From contig CADBEA010000016.1 of the NCBI GenBank assembly GCA_902793635.1, forward strand, positions 1 to 48,245: a stretch of 48,245 bases of DNA, read 5' to 3'. The DNA is from an uncultured Erysipelotrichaceae bacterium (GTDB lineage Bacteria; Bacillota_I; Bacilli_A; Erysipelotrichales; Erysipelotrichaceae). Every line of letters begins with the position of its first letter. The first letter of the stretch is position 1. Below are positions 28,246-36,240 of this stretch, piece by piece. A program made the position numbers and the translations under genes. The notes below the pieces were generated by a model, which searched no databases, was not told where the DNA came from, and saw nothing but the letters and a program-made list of their open reading frames with translations.

Positions 28246-28698
28246 ATGATGAATGAACTTGGAAATAAAATAGCCCTGAAGCGAAAGAATCTGGGCATGA
28301 CACAAATTGAATTCGCTGAACAGCTTTCCGTCACCCGCCAGACAGTCAGCCGCTGGGAAGCGGGCACGGTCATGCCGGATATTGATAAAATTCCCGATAT
28401 CGCCAGTATCCTCGGTGTCAGCTGTGACTATCTTCTGAAAGATGAAGCAGTGGACGAAGAACAGAAGGTGTCCGGAAACCATCTGAGCCGGCTGCTGAAA
28501 AACGCAGAGGGAAAGACCGTTATGCTGAATTTCTTCGAGGATGCGGGTGATGCGGATCTGTTCAATGTCCCATGCACGATCCTCGCCTTTGAAGGAAACT
28601 GGATGAAAGTATCCGCCAGAACGAAGAAAGGCACAATCGAAAAACTGATTTCCCTGGCATCCGTTCTGTCTGTTGAACTGATGGAGGAGGAACAATAA
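28246..28698 (+). CDS. XRE-type HTH regulator with C-terminal small beta domain
   Basis: A 150-residue DNA-binding protein. Residues 5-65 form an XRE HTH (KIALKRKNLGMTQIEFAEQL, then SVTRQTVSRWEAG). Residues about 89-147 form a separate beta-rich domain with GKTVMLNFFEDAGDADLF, TILAFEGNW and KLISLASVLSVEL. A very similar pattern occurs in the next gene. Two ATGs are adjacent (28246, 28249) after GAAAGGA. The stop overlaps the start of the next gene (TAATG). The likely target is its own promoter or the divergent GH31 operon, which is inference. Confidence 0.85.
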   Translation: MMNELGNKIALKRKNLGMTQIEFAEQLSVTRQTVSRWEAGTVMPDIDKIPDIASILGVSCDYLLKDEAVDEEQKVSGNHLSRLLKNAEGKTVMLNFFEDAGDADLFNVPCTILAFEGNWMKVSARTKKGTIEKLISLASVLSVELMEEEQ

Positions 28699-29084
28699 TG
28701 GAGTATGCCGCCTTTGTATTTGCCATCTTTGGTTTTATGGCATATATGCAGCTGACATCCCTGCAGAAGCGGGTCAATGAACTGGAAAGAGCATTGACAT
28801 CAATGAAAGGAACATCCTACGCGAAAAGCCGGGAAGATCTGATCGCAGCCGCCAGAGCTTATATCGGTCAGAACGTCAGACTGGAACTGAAAGAAGACTG
28901 CGCTGATGCGGATATCATGATGTACGGCAACTCAAAACATGGCTCCAATACGATCCTGGACATTGATCAGGACTGGCTGCTGGTGCATATCGAAAGTCCG
29001 AAAACAAATAAAAACAAACTGATCCGGCTGGAAGCTTTGATGGGTATCAGCGCTGTTCCGGAAGAAACAAAGAAAACCGCCTGA
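28698..29084 (+). CDS. One-TM membrane protein sharing a domain with the adjacent HTH regulator
   Basis: A 128-residue protein of no named family that I recognise. Residues 3-19 form one transmembrane helix (AAFVFAIFGFMAYM), followed by a short coiled-coil-like stretch (LQKRVNELERAL). A C-terminal domain at residues 57-120 reads GQNVRLELKEDCADADI, TILDIDQDWLLVHI and KLIRLEALMGI. This aligns by eye with residues 89-147 of the preceding HTH protein. The domain should face the cytoplasm. It is translationally coupled to the regulator, so the two may bind each other or the same ligand. Confidence 0.75.
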   Translation: MEYAAFVFAIFGFMAYMQLTSLQKRVNELERALTSMKGTSYAKSREDLIAAARAYIGQNVRLELKEDCADADIMMYGNSKHGSNTILDIDQDWLLVHIESPKTNKNKLIRLEALMGISAVPEETKKTA

Positions 29085-29096
29085 GCGGTTTTTCTT
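29073..29096 (+). terminator. Terminator of the HTH/membrane protein operon
   Basis: AAAACCGC, CTGA loop, GCGGTTTT, then TTCTTA. The TGA stop lies in the loop. Confidence 0.8.
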
Positions 29097-29490
29097 ATTC
29101 TGCACTGACGCGTCTGCGCAGCCAGTAATCACCGATGGGAACTTCCGGATGTTCATCGTCCCACGGCACTTCATGACGTTCAAAATAGCCGATCACGGTT
29201 CCCGATGCATCTTTGACCGGAGTGAAGAATTCTCTTTCCCCTGTCTTGCGGTTATAGACTTCAAACATTTCGTCTTCGCCGGCATCTGCCCGCTGCAGGA
29301 AAGCTTCGATCTTCGGCTTCGTGCTCTCATTGTGGCAGTTGAACAGGCTGTTGCCGATGAAGACTCTTCCTTCATAACGTTTCTTTGCGGTTTTATTCAT
29401 GTAGCGGACGGTATGGGTTCTGTCCACGAATACGATCTCATAGGGATACGCGTCCAGAATAGCAGAAAGAACAGCTTCATTGATTTCCAT
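29095..29490 (-). CDS. PAS domain protein
   Basis: A 131-residue single-domain PAS protein. EIVFVDRTHTVRYMN and the later DASGTVIGYFERHE are classic PAS strands. The GNSLFNCHNESTKPKI segment with Cys-x-x... and His resembles the PAS part of DUF438 proteins, some of which bind haem or other cofactors. It has no output domain and probably works with a partner. GGGAGG precedes ATG. It follows the ATC-hydrolase-family gene by 24 bases on the same strand. Confidence 0.82.
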   Translation of the reverse strand: MEINEAVLSAILDAYPYEIVFVDRTHTVRYMNKTAKKRYEGRVFIGNSLFNCHNESTKPKIEAFLQRADAGEDEMFEVYNRKTGEREFFTPVKDASGTVIGYFERHEVPWDDEHPEVPIGDYWLRRRVSAE

Positions 29491-29514
29491 AAGAGCCTCC
29501 CGAATACAAACAGT

Positions 29515-30147
29515 TCACACCTTTTTCTGATAGCCGCAGTCACAGTACGGACCGCCTTCGGCCAGCGTATGTTCTCTGACAAACACCGACACACCGCCGG
29601 CTTCACTCATCGTGTAGTCCAGCCGGCACATCGCCGGAATGGCTTCCGCCATGTTCAGTTTCCGCAGCAGCGTGCAGATTCCGCACTTCGTGAATCTTGC
29701 TTCATAACCGGCACGTTCCTTATACGGATAGAAGTCCATGTTCCAGGAATAGGGATTGCGGTCGGCCGCTTTCAAGGCAGCTGTTTTTTTCATGCCCGCA
29801 ATATCCGCGGCACTGAATTTCTGACGGGCGGAGATACGGCAGAACTGTTTCATTACTGGATTCATCATACCCTGTTTATAGAATTCTGTCGCTTCATCTA
29901 CATCCGGGCGGGGACTCATCTGAAGATAAAAAGCCGCGAACATGGCCGCTGAAACGATATTCACCTTAAACCTGTCACCTTTTTCAAATTCCGGCAGACC
30001 GGCAATGATTTCCCGATATTTCTTCTTTGCGGCAGCAGTGACAGAAACTGCCTTTTCTTGATCATACTTCAGGACGTTCTGCAGCGCGTCCCGGAACGAT
30101 CTGACAAAAAGCAGCCACATGCCGGCCGGCATTCCCTGATATTTCAT
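29515..30147 (-). CDS. L-2-amino-thiazoline-4-carboxylic acid hydrolase family protein
   Basis: A 210-residue protein resembling the ATC hydrolase family, named for an enzyme that opens the thiazoline ring to give S- or N-carbamoyl-cysteine. Matching features are TKCGICTLLRKL, the PAMCRLDYT segment and the C-terminal REHTLAEGGPYCDCGY with conserved cysteines. Most members of this family are uncharacterised and may be ligand-binding or metal-binding proteins instead. AGAGGTG precedes ATG. The gene forms a two-gene unit with the PAS protein. Confidence 0.72.
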   Translation of the reverse strand: MKYQGMPAGMWLLFVRSFRDALQNVLKYDQEKAVSVTAAAKKKYREIIAGLPEFEKGDRFKVNIVSAAMFAAFYLQMSPRPDVDEATEFYKQGMMNPVMKQFCRISARQKFSAADIAGMKKTAALKAADRNPYSWNMDFYPYKERAGYEARFTKCGICTLLRKLNMAEAIPAMCRLDYTMSEAGGVSVFVREHTLAEGGPYCDCGYQKKV

Positions 30148-30262
30148 CTTCGCACCTCTTGGTTAGATATTACTAATTATTATAGTTCCCTCTTTGTTCT
30201 TCGGCAATGCGCTATAATGCAGTCAGAAGACATCTTTATCAATTATCATGGAGGTTCCGCAT

Positions 30263-31648
30263 ATGATCGTCAAAGCTGTTATGGTACCGCACCCGCCGCT
30301 GGCAGTTTCCGAAGTCGGCCGCGGTGACGAAAAGAAAATACAGAATACCCTGGATGCCTATCATCAGGCCGCCCGGGAAATCGCTGAAACAAAACCGGAG
30401 ACCGTCATCATCATCTCTCCGCATGCCCTGATGTACCGGGATTATTTCAATATTTCCTGCGGCCGGGAAGCTTATGGCGACCTGGGCAGATTCCGGGCCG
30501 GCATGGTTGCCTTCGAAAAAGAATATGATGAAGAATTCACCCATGCCCTGAGCGAACTTCTGTATGCCGAAGGATTCCCCGGCGGCACTGAATATGACAA
30601 TGATCCGCAGCTGGATCACGGCACCATGGTTCCCCTCTATTTCCTGGATCAGTATCTGCCGGATGTCAGAATCGTCAGGATCGGTCTGAGCGGTCTGCCG
30701 CTTGCCCTGCATTACCGCCTCGGTATGTATATTGCCGAAACTGCCGCCAGACTGAACCGGCGGATCGCCGTCATCGGCAGCGGTGATCTGGCCCATTGCC
30801 AGAAAGAAGACGGTCCTTACGGATACCGTCCGGAAGGTCCGGAATATGACGAAAAGATCATGAAGACCATGGGCAGCGCTGATTTTGAAGCACTGTTCAG
30901 CTACCCGGAAAGCTTTCTGAATGCGGCAATGGAATGCGGCCACCGTGCTTTTGTCATCATGGCCGGCATTCTTGACGGTCTTTCCGTCACCCCGCATGTG
31001 CTTTCCCATGAAGCGACTTTCGGTGTCGGCTACGGCATCATCACTTATGACATCAACGGCACTGACGAAAACCGCCATTTCCTCGATCATTACAATGACC
31101 GGGAAAAGAACCGGCTGGCCGCAAAGGCTGACAGCAGTGACGCCTGGGTCAGACTGGCCCGGGCATCTGTGGAATCCTACATCCGGCATGGCAGAGTACT
31201 GAAAGTCCCCGACGGTCTGCCGGAAGAATTGTACAGAGATAAAGCCGGCTGTTTTGTGTCGATCCACGAACACGGCGAACTGCGCGGCTGTATCGGAACG
31301 ATTGCCGCGACCAAGCCTTCGCTGGCCAAAGAAATCATTGACAATGCAATCAGTGCCTGCAGCCGGGATCCCCGCTTCTCAGCCATCGAAGAAGATGAAC
31401 TGGAGTGGCTGGAAATCAACGTCGACGTACTTGGCAAACCGGAGCCGGTAAAGGATATTGCCGAACTGGACGTGAAGAAGTACGGCGTGATCTGTTCCTC
31501 CCGCGGCCGCAGGGGATTGTTACTGCCGGATCTTGAAGGTGTTGACAGTGTGGAGCAGCAGCTTGACATTGCCTGCTCAAAAGGCGGTTTTGACAGATAC
31601 GCGGAAGACCTTAAAATCGAACGTTTCGAGGTGATACGTCATGTCTGA
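30263..31648 (+). CDS. amrB-amrA fusion: AmmeMemoRadiSam system protein: MEMO-AMMECR1 fusion
   Basis: About 461 residues. Residues 1-265 form a MEMO-like (extradiol-dioxygenase-fold) domain with ISPHALMYRDYF, QLDHGTMVP, GSGDLAHCQ and MECGHRAF, covering the expected His and Cys residues. Residues about 285-455 form an AMMECR1 domain with GCFVSIHEHGELRGCIGT and the DPRFSAIEEDELEWL segment. These domains are often separate proteins A and B of the AmmeMemoRadiSam system, whose function is not established. ATG at 30263 is chosen because GGAGG lies 7 bases upstream. The gene overlaps the radical SAM gene by 8 bases, so all three activities are co-translated. Confidence 0.9.
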   Translation: MIVKAVMVPHPPLAVSEVGRGDEKKIQNTLDAYHQAAREIAETKPETVIIISPHALMYRDYFNISCGREAYGDLGRFRAGMVAFEKEYDEEFTHALSELLYAEGFPGGTEYDNDPQLDHGTMVPLYFLDQYLPDVRIVRIGLSGLPLALHYRLGMYIAETAARLNRRIAVIGSGDLAHCQKEDGPYGYRPEGPEYDEKIMKTMGSADFEALFSYPESFLNAAMECGHRAFVIMAGILDGLSVTPHVLSHEATFGVGYGIITYDINGTDENRHFLDHYNDREKNRLAAKADSSDAWVRLARASVESYIRHGRVLKVPDGLPEELYRDKAGCFVSIHEHGELRGCIGTIAATKPSLAKEIIDNAISACSRDPRFSAIEEDELEWLEINVDVLGKPEPVKDIAELDVKKYGVICSSRGRRGLLLPDLEGVDSVEQQLDIACSKGGFDRYAEDLKIERFEVIRHV

Positions 31649-32456
31649 GATCATCTGTGATGTTTGTTTTCATCACTGCCGTCTGGCGGAAGGAAAAACC
31701 GGTTTCTGCAAAGCCCGCCGCAATGAAAACGGTCAGAACGTCTGTCTCAATTATGGAAAACTGACATCAATTGCCCTTGATCCAATCGAAAAAAAGCCGC
31801 TGTATGGCTTTTATCCCGGTTCCATGATCCTTTCCTGCGGCAGTTTCGGCTGTAATCTGGCCTGCCCTTTCTGCCAGAACCATGAGATCTCCCAGCATGA
31901 CGATCTGCCGGTTTATGAACTGACGCCGGAGGAATTATGCGGCCTTGCCCTGCGGCATCCGGAAAGCATCGGTGTCGCTTTTACCTACAACGAACCGACC
32001 ATCAGCTGGGAATATGTTTATGACTGTTTCCGTCTTTTGAAACAGCATGATTTGAAAACGGTCCTGGTGACCAACGGCAGTATGTCAGCCGGGGTTCTGG
32101 AAAAACTGCTGCCGTACACGGATGCCATGAACATCGACCTGAAAGGCGATGCGGATTTTTACCGTGAACTGGCCGGTGATTATGAAACGGTCCGCCGCAA
32201 TATAGCCGCCTGTATCGGCCGCACCCATGTGGAAGTGACGATGCTGATCGTGCCCGGCAAAAACGATTCGGAAGAATTCATGCGCAGGGAAAGCAGCTGG
32301 CTCGCTTCCCTCGATCCGGAAACGATTCTCCACATCACCCGTTATTTCCCGCGCTATAAATACCAGATCCCGAAGACGGATGTCAGCCTCATGCGCAAAT
32401 TAAAAAACATTGCCGAAGAATCCCTGCATCACGTCTTCCTCGGCAATGTATTCTGA
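31641..32456 (+). CDS. amrS: AmmeMemoRadiSam system radical SAM enzyme
   Basis: A 271-residue radical SAM protein. The Fe-S motif CGSFGCNLACPFCQNHEIS (Cx3Cx2C within) follows an N-terminal four-cysteine stretch (CDVCFHHC, GFCKAR), typical of this PflA-like subfamily. Later motifs FTYNEPTISWEY and NIDLKGDADFY match the SAM-binding barrel. It is the partner of the fused MEMO-AMMECR1 protein and overlaps it. The modified substrate is unknown in the family. Confidence 0.92.
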   Translation: MSEIICDVCFHHCRLAEGKTGFCKARRNENGQNVCLNYGKLTSIALDPIEKKPLYGFYPGSMILSCGSFGCNLACPFCQNHEISQHDDLPVYELTPEELCGLALRHPESIGVAFTYNEPTISWEYVYDCFRLLKQHDLKTVLVTNGSMSAGVLEKLLPYTDAMNIDLKGDADFYRELAGDYETVRRNIAACIGRTHVEVTMLIVPGKNDSEEFMRRESSWLASLDPETILHITRYFPRYKYQIPKTDVSLMRKLKNIAEESLHHVFLGNVF

Positions 32457-32463
32457 ATCTGAA

Positions 32464-33336
32464 TTATTTTACAAGCAATGCTGCACCAACCAGTCCGGCA
32501 TCATCGTCATACTTTGCCGGAACGATCAGAATGTCATCGGCGGTGATATATTCCATCGCCTTTTTCTTTACGACATCCATATACCACGGATGATGAATGG
32601 CTACCGAACCGCCGAACACATATACATCCGGATCAATGGTATAGAAGATATTGGTCACACCGCGGGCCAGCGCTTCGGAAGTCTCTTCCAGGATCTGCTT
32701 GGCTGTTTCGTCACCTTTATAGAATTCCTCAAATAGTTCTTTCGGTGTCATATCACGGCCAAAGCGTTCGGTTGCCAGTCTCTGCATGGCAGTGCCGCTG
32801 GCGGTTTCGTTCAGCGAACCGGGGTTGGCTCCTTTATGACTGTACTTGTCATCGTTGACGATCATGTTGTAGAATTCCGCACCGCATGAATGCGCTCCGT
32901 GGATCAGTTCGCCTTTATAGACATAGGCGCCGCCAAGACCGGTGGAAATGCCGATAAAAGCAACCGATTCGTAACCGACACCGGCGCCGCGCAGTGCTTC
33001 CGCCAGACCTGCCACGTTGGCATCATTGTCGAGCCATGTCTTGAGGCCGGTTTTCTCTTCCATGTATTTGACGATTTCAAAGTTGTCCCAGCCGATCAGG
33101 TTCGGCGGATTGACGACAACGCCCCTTTTCAGATCGAGCGGACCGGGACTGCCGATACCGATACCCTGCAGCGGTTCACTGACCGATTTGATATAACGGA
33201 TAATGCGGTCCATGTTTTCCGCACCGCTCAAAGATCTGTCATTGATCGTTTTAAAGGAATCAATGATATTCATCTCGTCATCAAGCAGCGCCGCTCTTAA
33301 CTGGGTGCCGCCGATATCAATGCCTATCCTGTACAT
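32464..33336 (-). CDS. ROK family kinase/glucokinase-like
   Basis: A 290-residue ROK protein with the ATP loop IGIDIGGTQLRAAL, the catalytic aspartate in WLDNDANVAG, and GISTGLGGAYV. The zinc-binding cysteine cluster of typical ROK kinases is missing; the region reads GAHSCGAEFYNM, then a shortened segment. There is no HTH, so a cytoplasmic sugar kinase is likely. AGGAAGG lies just before ATG. It is convergent with the radical SAM gene with only 7 bases between. Confidence 0.87.
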   Translation of the reverse strand: MYRIGIDIGGTQLRAALLDDEMNIIDSFKTINDRSLSGAENMDRIIRYIKSVSEPLQGIGIGSPGPLDLKRGVVVNPPNLIGWDNFEIVKYMEEKTGLKTWLDNDANVAGLAEALRGAGVGYESVAFIGISTGLGGAYVYKGELIHGAHSCGAEFYNMIVNDDKYSHKGANPGSLNETASGTAMQRLATERFGRDMTPKELFEEFYKGDETAKQILEETSEALARGVTNIFYTIDPDVYVFGGSVAIHHPWYMDVVKKKAMEYITADDILIVPAKYDDDAGLVGAALLVK

Positions 33337-33357
33337 AAAACACCTTCCTCTCTGTTT

Positions 33358-33390
33358 AAAAAAGAGCTTCCGGCAATGCCGAAAGCTCTT
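33358..33390 (-). terminator. Terminator of the HPr-dehydrogenase gene
   Basis: A 13-bp stem with one G-U pair (33362-33374 with 33378-33390) and a 3-base loop, followed by a T run on the minus strand. Confidence 0.85.
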
Positions 33391-33405
33391 ACTGCAGCAA
33401 ATGGA

Positions 33406-34704
33406 TTATTTGCACTCAGCTGCGCCGAGGTCTACACCCTGGTTGAAGTTACGGGCGTTTTCAAGGGTAACAGCTGCGATAGCCTGCAGAGCTTCTCTTG
33501 TGAAGAATGCCTGGTGGGATGTCAGAACGACGTTCGGGAACATCAGCAGTCTGGCTGTGATATCGTTGACCAGGTAGTCGTCGGAATGGTCTGTGTAAAC
33601 GTTGGCATCTTCGCCTTCGTATACGTCGAGACCGACAGCGTGGAATTTACCCTGCTTCAGAGCATCGATCAGAGCTTCTGTGTCGATCAGACCGCCGCGG
33701 GCTGTGTTAACGAGGATCGCTGTATCCTTCATCTTGGAGATAGCATCAGCGTCGATCATATGATATGTGCCGGTCGGGCCCATGATCAGCGGTGCGTGCA
33801 GAGAAATCAAATCTGCCTTCTGGAGGAGTTCGTCTTTGTCAACATAGGTCAGCAGGCCTTCGTCAACGAGGCTCTGGTTCGGGAATGCATCCCAGCCGAT
33901 AACAGTCATGCCGAAGCCTTTGCAGATACGGGCCATGCACTGACCGATCTTACCTGTACCCATGATACCGGCAACTTTGTTGTGGAGGTCAACACCGAGC
34001 AGTCCGCTCAGCGCGAAGTTGTTGTCCTTAACCTTGTTGACAGCCTTGTGCATACGGCGGTTGCAGGTCATAACCAGTGTCATTGCGTGTTCAGCAACTG
34101 CGTAAGGAGAATATGCCGGAACACGGGCAACCTTGATGCCGCATTCCTTGGCAGCCTGCAGGTCAACGTTGTTGAAGCCTGCGCAGCGCAGCAGAATGAG
34201 CTTGACACCGCAGTCATGCAGTTTTTCAACAGCACTTCTCGGGCACTCGTCATTAACGAAAATACATACAGCGTCAAAGCCTCTTGCAAGACCTGCTGTT
34301 TCAGGTGTCAGACGGGCATTGAAATACTTGATATCGCAGTTGTATGCGCCTTCACCGACATCGCTTGCCAGTTCGCTGAAGAAAATACGGTCATAGTCTT
34401 TGGCACCGAAGAAAGCGATCTTGAGAACAGGAACTTCCTCATATCTCTTCAGTCTGTGGTCCAGTTCGTCCTTGATAACTGCCAGAGCGTGATCTTCATC
34501 GCCGCCTTCAGCACTGATTTCAAGAACGGAACCCTGCTGAGCATTCAGCGCCAGGATCTGCAGAACGTTGTCGCCATTGGCAACCTTGCCTTCGCACTTA
34601 ATTGTGATCTGGGAAGGCAGGGCTACGCATGCCTGTGCGACGAAAGCAGCCGGACGTGCGTGCATTCCGAGAGGGTTAGTGATTTCGTACGTAATCTGTT
34701 TCAT
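33406..34704 (-). CDS. HPr phosphocarrier domain fused to D-2-hydroxyacid dehydrogenase
   Basis: A 432-residue single reading frame with two complete domains. Residues 1-88 are an HPr (PTS) domain: NPLGMHARPAAFV gives His15, Arg17 and Pro18, the phosphorylation site. The position of the regulatory Ser46 is Asn46 (VANGDNVLQIL), so HPr kinase should not act on it. From residue 94 (LKIAFFGAK) it is a D-lactate-dehydrogenase-type enzyme, with NAD-binding GTGKIG at 249-254, the catalytic Arg in NTARGG, Glu in DVYEGE and His in SHQAFF. The junction lacks a linker and a start codon, so two genes misread as one is unlikely. Expected role: pyruvate to D-lactate, possibly under PTS phosphorylation. AAGGAGAG precedes ATG. 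Confidence 0.93.
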   Translation of the reverse strand: MKQITYEITNPLGMHARPAAFVAQACVALPSQITIKCEGKVANGDNVLQILALNAQQGSVLEISAEGGDEDHALAVIKDELDHRLKRYEEVPVLKIAFFGAKDYDRIFFSELASDVGEGAYNCDIKYFNARLTPETAGLARGFDAVCIFVNDECPRSAVEKLHDCGVKLILLRCAGFNNVDLQAAKECGIKVARVPAYSPYAVAEHAMTLVMTCNRRMHKAVNKVKDNNFALSGLLGVDLHNKVAGIMGTGKIGQCMARICKGFGMTVIGWDAFPNQSLVDEGLLTYVDKDELLQKADLISLHAPLIMGPTGTYHMIDADAISKMKDTAILVNTARGGLIDTEALIDALKQGKFHAVGLDVYEGEDANVYTDHSDDYLVNDITARLLMFPNVVLTSHQAFFTREALQAIAAVTLENARNFNQGVDLGAAECK

Positions 34705-34821
34705 TTTTTCTCTCCTTAGTAATTACCTACTTAATTATGAAAACTTTGATTCCTACTAAAATGATACTACATTTGACCGTCCAAAAGAAAGAAAACCACA
34801 GTTGTTTTTTCCTGCTTTGTC

Positions 34822-34864
34822 ACAAAAAAAAACAGTCCGGCCGCTGACAACGGCCGAAACTGTT
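34822..34864 (-). terminator. Terminator of the M20 peptidase gene
   Basis: AACAGT and CGGCCG arms pair with CGGCCG and ACTGTT across a small internal loop, followed by nine T residues on the minus strand. The remainder of 34705-34821 must hold the promoter of the HPr-dehydrogenase gene, but I see no convincing -35/-10 pair. Confidence 0.75.
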
Positions 34865-34881
34865 CAAAATCTGTTTCCAAC

Positions 34882-36129
34882 TCAGACAATGACACTGTCT
34901 GTCTGCTCAGTACCGGCGCACATCAGGGCCAGCAGGAAAGCACTCTGCGGTCCCTTGAAGGCACCTTCTTCTTTAAACTGCTCTTCCAATGTATGACACT
35001 TGGAATCATAATCGGAGCCGCCGCCCAAGCATACAGCCGGCAGATGCGCTTCCAGGGCCCGTGAGCAGTTGGTCGCGCCGCCTTCGTCCAGGCCTACCTC
35101 TTCGCAGCCAAGATAACGGGCTGCCGCGACAGCCGCCTGAACGATCGGGACATCATTGGCCTGATAGCCGGCATTGATATCACAAAGATGGCGGCAGTCA
35201 AAGGTGATCGTATCCCTGCCCCATCTGTCTGTCTCTTCCTTGCAGGCTTCATCGACGCAGCGGAAGATCTCGCCCCTGACTCTTTCCAGTTCTTCCTGAC
35301 TGTTGGAACGGAAGTTCAGAAGGATCGTCGCTTTGTTGACGATGGCGTGAATCGACGGATAGGAACCGGCGAAAGCCGCTGTTACGGCAAACGTCGTACG
35401 CGGATACTCGGGAACCTGCAGATCGGAGATTTTGGCAATGGCCCGGCCGGCTGCCGCCAGCGGATTGGCAACTTTACCGAAAGCACCGGCTGCATGTCCG
35501 CCGATTCCGTAGAAATTGAATTCATAGGACTGAATGCCGGTCGCCTGATAAGTAACTGCTTCATAACCCGGACCGTCAATGGAAATGCTGGCATCCAGTT
35601 CGGGATGATGGTTGACATAATACTGCATGCCTTTGAGAGCACCCATGCCTTCTTCCTGGACTGTGCCGACAAAATGAATGTCACCGGCAGTCTGAATGTC
35701 TGCTGCGTTCAGAGCTCGGAGAACCGAGAGAACCGAGGCGCAGCCGCGTGTGTCGTCAACGATGCCAGGACAGTAGATCCAGCCGTTTTCCCTCCTGATC
35801 TTCAGTTCGGTTTCCAGCGGGAAGACAGTATCCATATGACCTTCCAGCAGGACTGTTTTGCCGGTGCCGGTGCCTTTGCGGATGCCAACAGCGTTGCCGT
35901 ACGGATCGATATGACAGTCGGTGAGACCTTCCTCTTCAAACATTTCCAGAAGACGCTTTGCCTTCTTTTCCTCATGACCGGTCGGTGCCGGAATCAGTGT
36001 CAGTTCGATCTGTTTCTGAATGATGTTTTCCTGATCTTCCTCGATGAATTTCAATGCTTTCTGCACTTTCTCTTCATCCGTCAGTTTCTGCAGTACTGCC
36101 TGAATGCTTTCTGAAACCTGATAAGTCAT
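34882..36129 (-). CDS. M20 family metallopeptidase
   Basis: About 415 residues, a zinc-dependent exopeptidase/deacylase of the M20 (ArgE/DapE/PepT/CPG2) family. The metal and catalytic motifs are LLEGHMDTVFP, the aspartate in GIVDDTRGCAS, the catalytic glutamate pair in VQEEGMGALKG, and a later EVGLDEGGATN segment. A dimerisation domain is inserted at about 210-330. No signal peptide is seen. ATG at 36129 is preferred because AAGGGG lies upstream, 10 codons into the longer frame. Specificity (dipeptide, acyl-amino acid) is not readable. Confidence 0.87.
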   Translation of the reverse strand: MTYQVSESIQAVLQKLTDEEKVQKALKFIEEDQENIIQKQIELTLIPAPTGHEEKKAKRLLEMFEEEGLTDCHIDPYGNAVGIRKGTGTGKTVLLEGHMDTVFPLETELKIRRENGWIYCPGIVDDTRGCASVLSVLRALNAADIQTAGDIHFVGTVQEEGMGALKGMQYYVNHHPELDASISIDGPGYEAVTYQATGIQSYEFNFYGIGGHAAGAFGKVANPLAAAGRAIAKISDLQVPEYPRTTFAVTAAFAGSYPSIHAIVNKATILLNFRSNSQEELERVRGEIFRCVDEACKEETDRWGRDTITFDCRHLCDINAGYQANDVPIVQAAVAAARYLGCEEVGLDEGGATNCSRALEAHLPAVCLGGGSDYDSKCHTLEEQFKEEGAFKGPQSAFLLALMCAGTEQTDSVIV

Positions 36130-36161
36130 AGATTTTCCCCTTTTGCTTATATATTGCATCC

Positions 36162-36170
36162 ATTATAGCA
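36162..36170 (-). promoter_or_regulatory. Extended -10 promoter of the M20 gene
   Basis: TGCTATAAT on the minus strand is an exact extended -10 element, about 33 bases before the start and just after the preceding terminator. Confidence 0.65.
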
Positions 36171-36175
36171 GAAGA

Positions 36176-36221
36176 AAAACCCGGAGCCGGTCATGGATGA
36201 TTCCATGGGTCCGCTTCCGGG
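36176..36221 (-). terminator. Terminator of the glutathione peroxidase gene
   Basis: A long hairpin with CCCGGA/TCCGGG outer arms and an inner CCATGG-type stem, followed by a T run on the minus strand. Confidence 0.7.
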
Positions 36222-36240
36222 CTGTTATATTTCAGATGAT

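Noticed and set aside
33376-34719. A 447-codon open frame antisense to the HPr-dehydrogenase gene.
   Set aside because: It mirrors the codon bias of a clearly conserved gene on the other strand, has no ribosome site and resembles no family.
34805-34835. A TTGTGACAAAG stretch (minus strand) upstream of the HPr-dehydrogenase gene, considered as a Rex redox-repressor site.
   Set aside because: Only one half-site is present; it overlaps the terminator T run of the upstream gene and no matching second half TCACAA is at the right distance.
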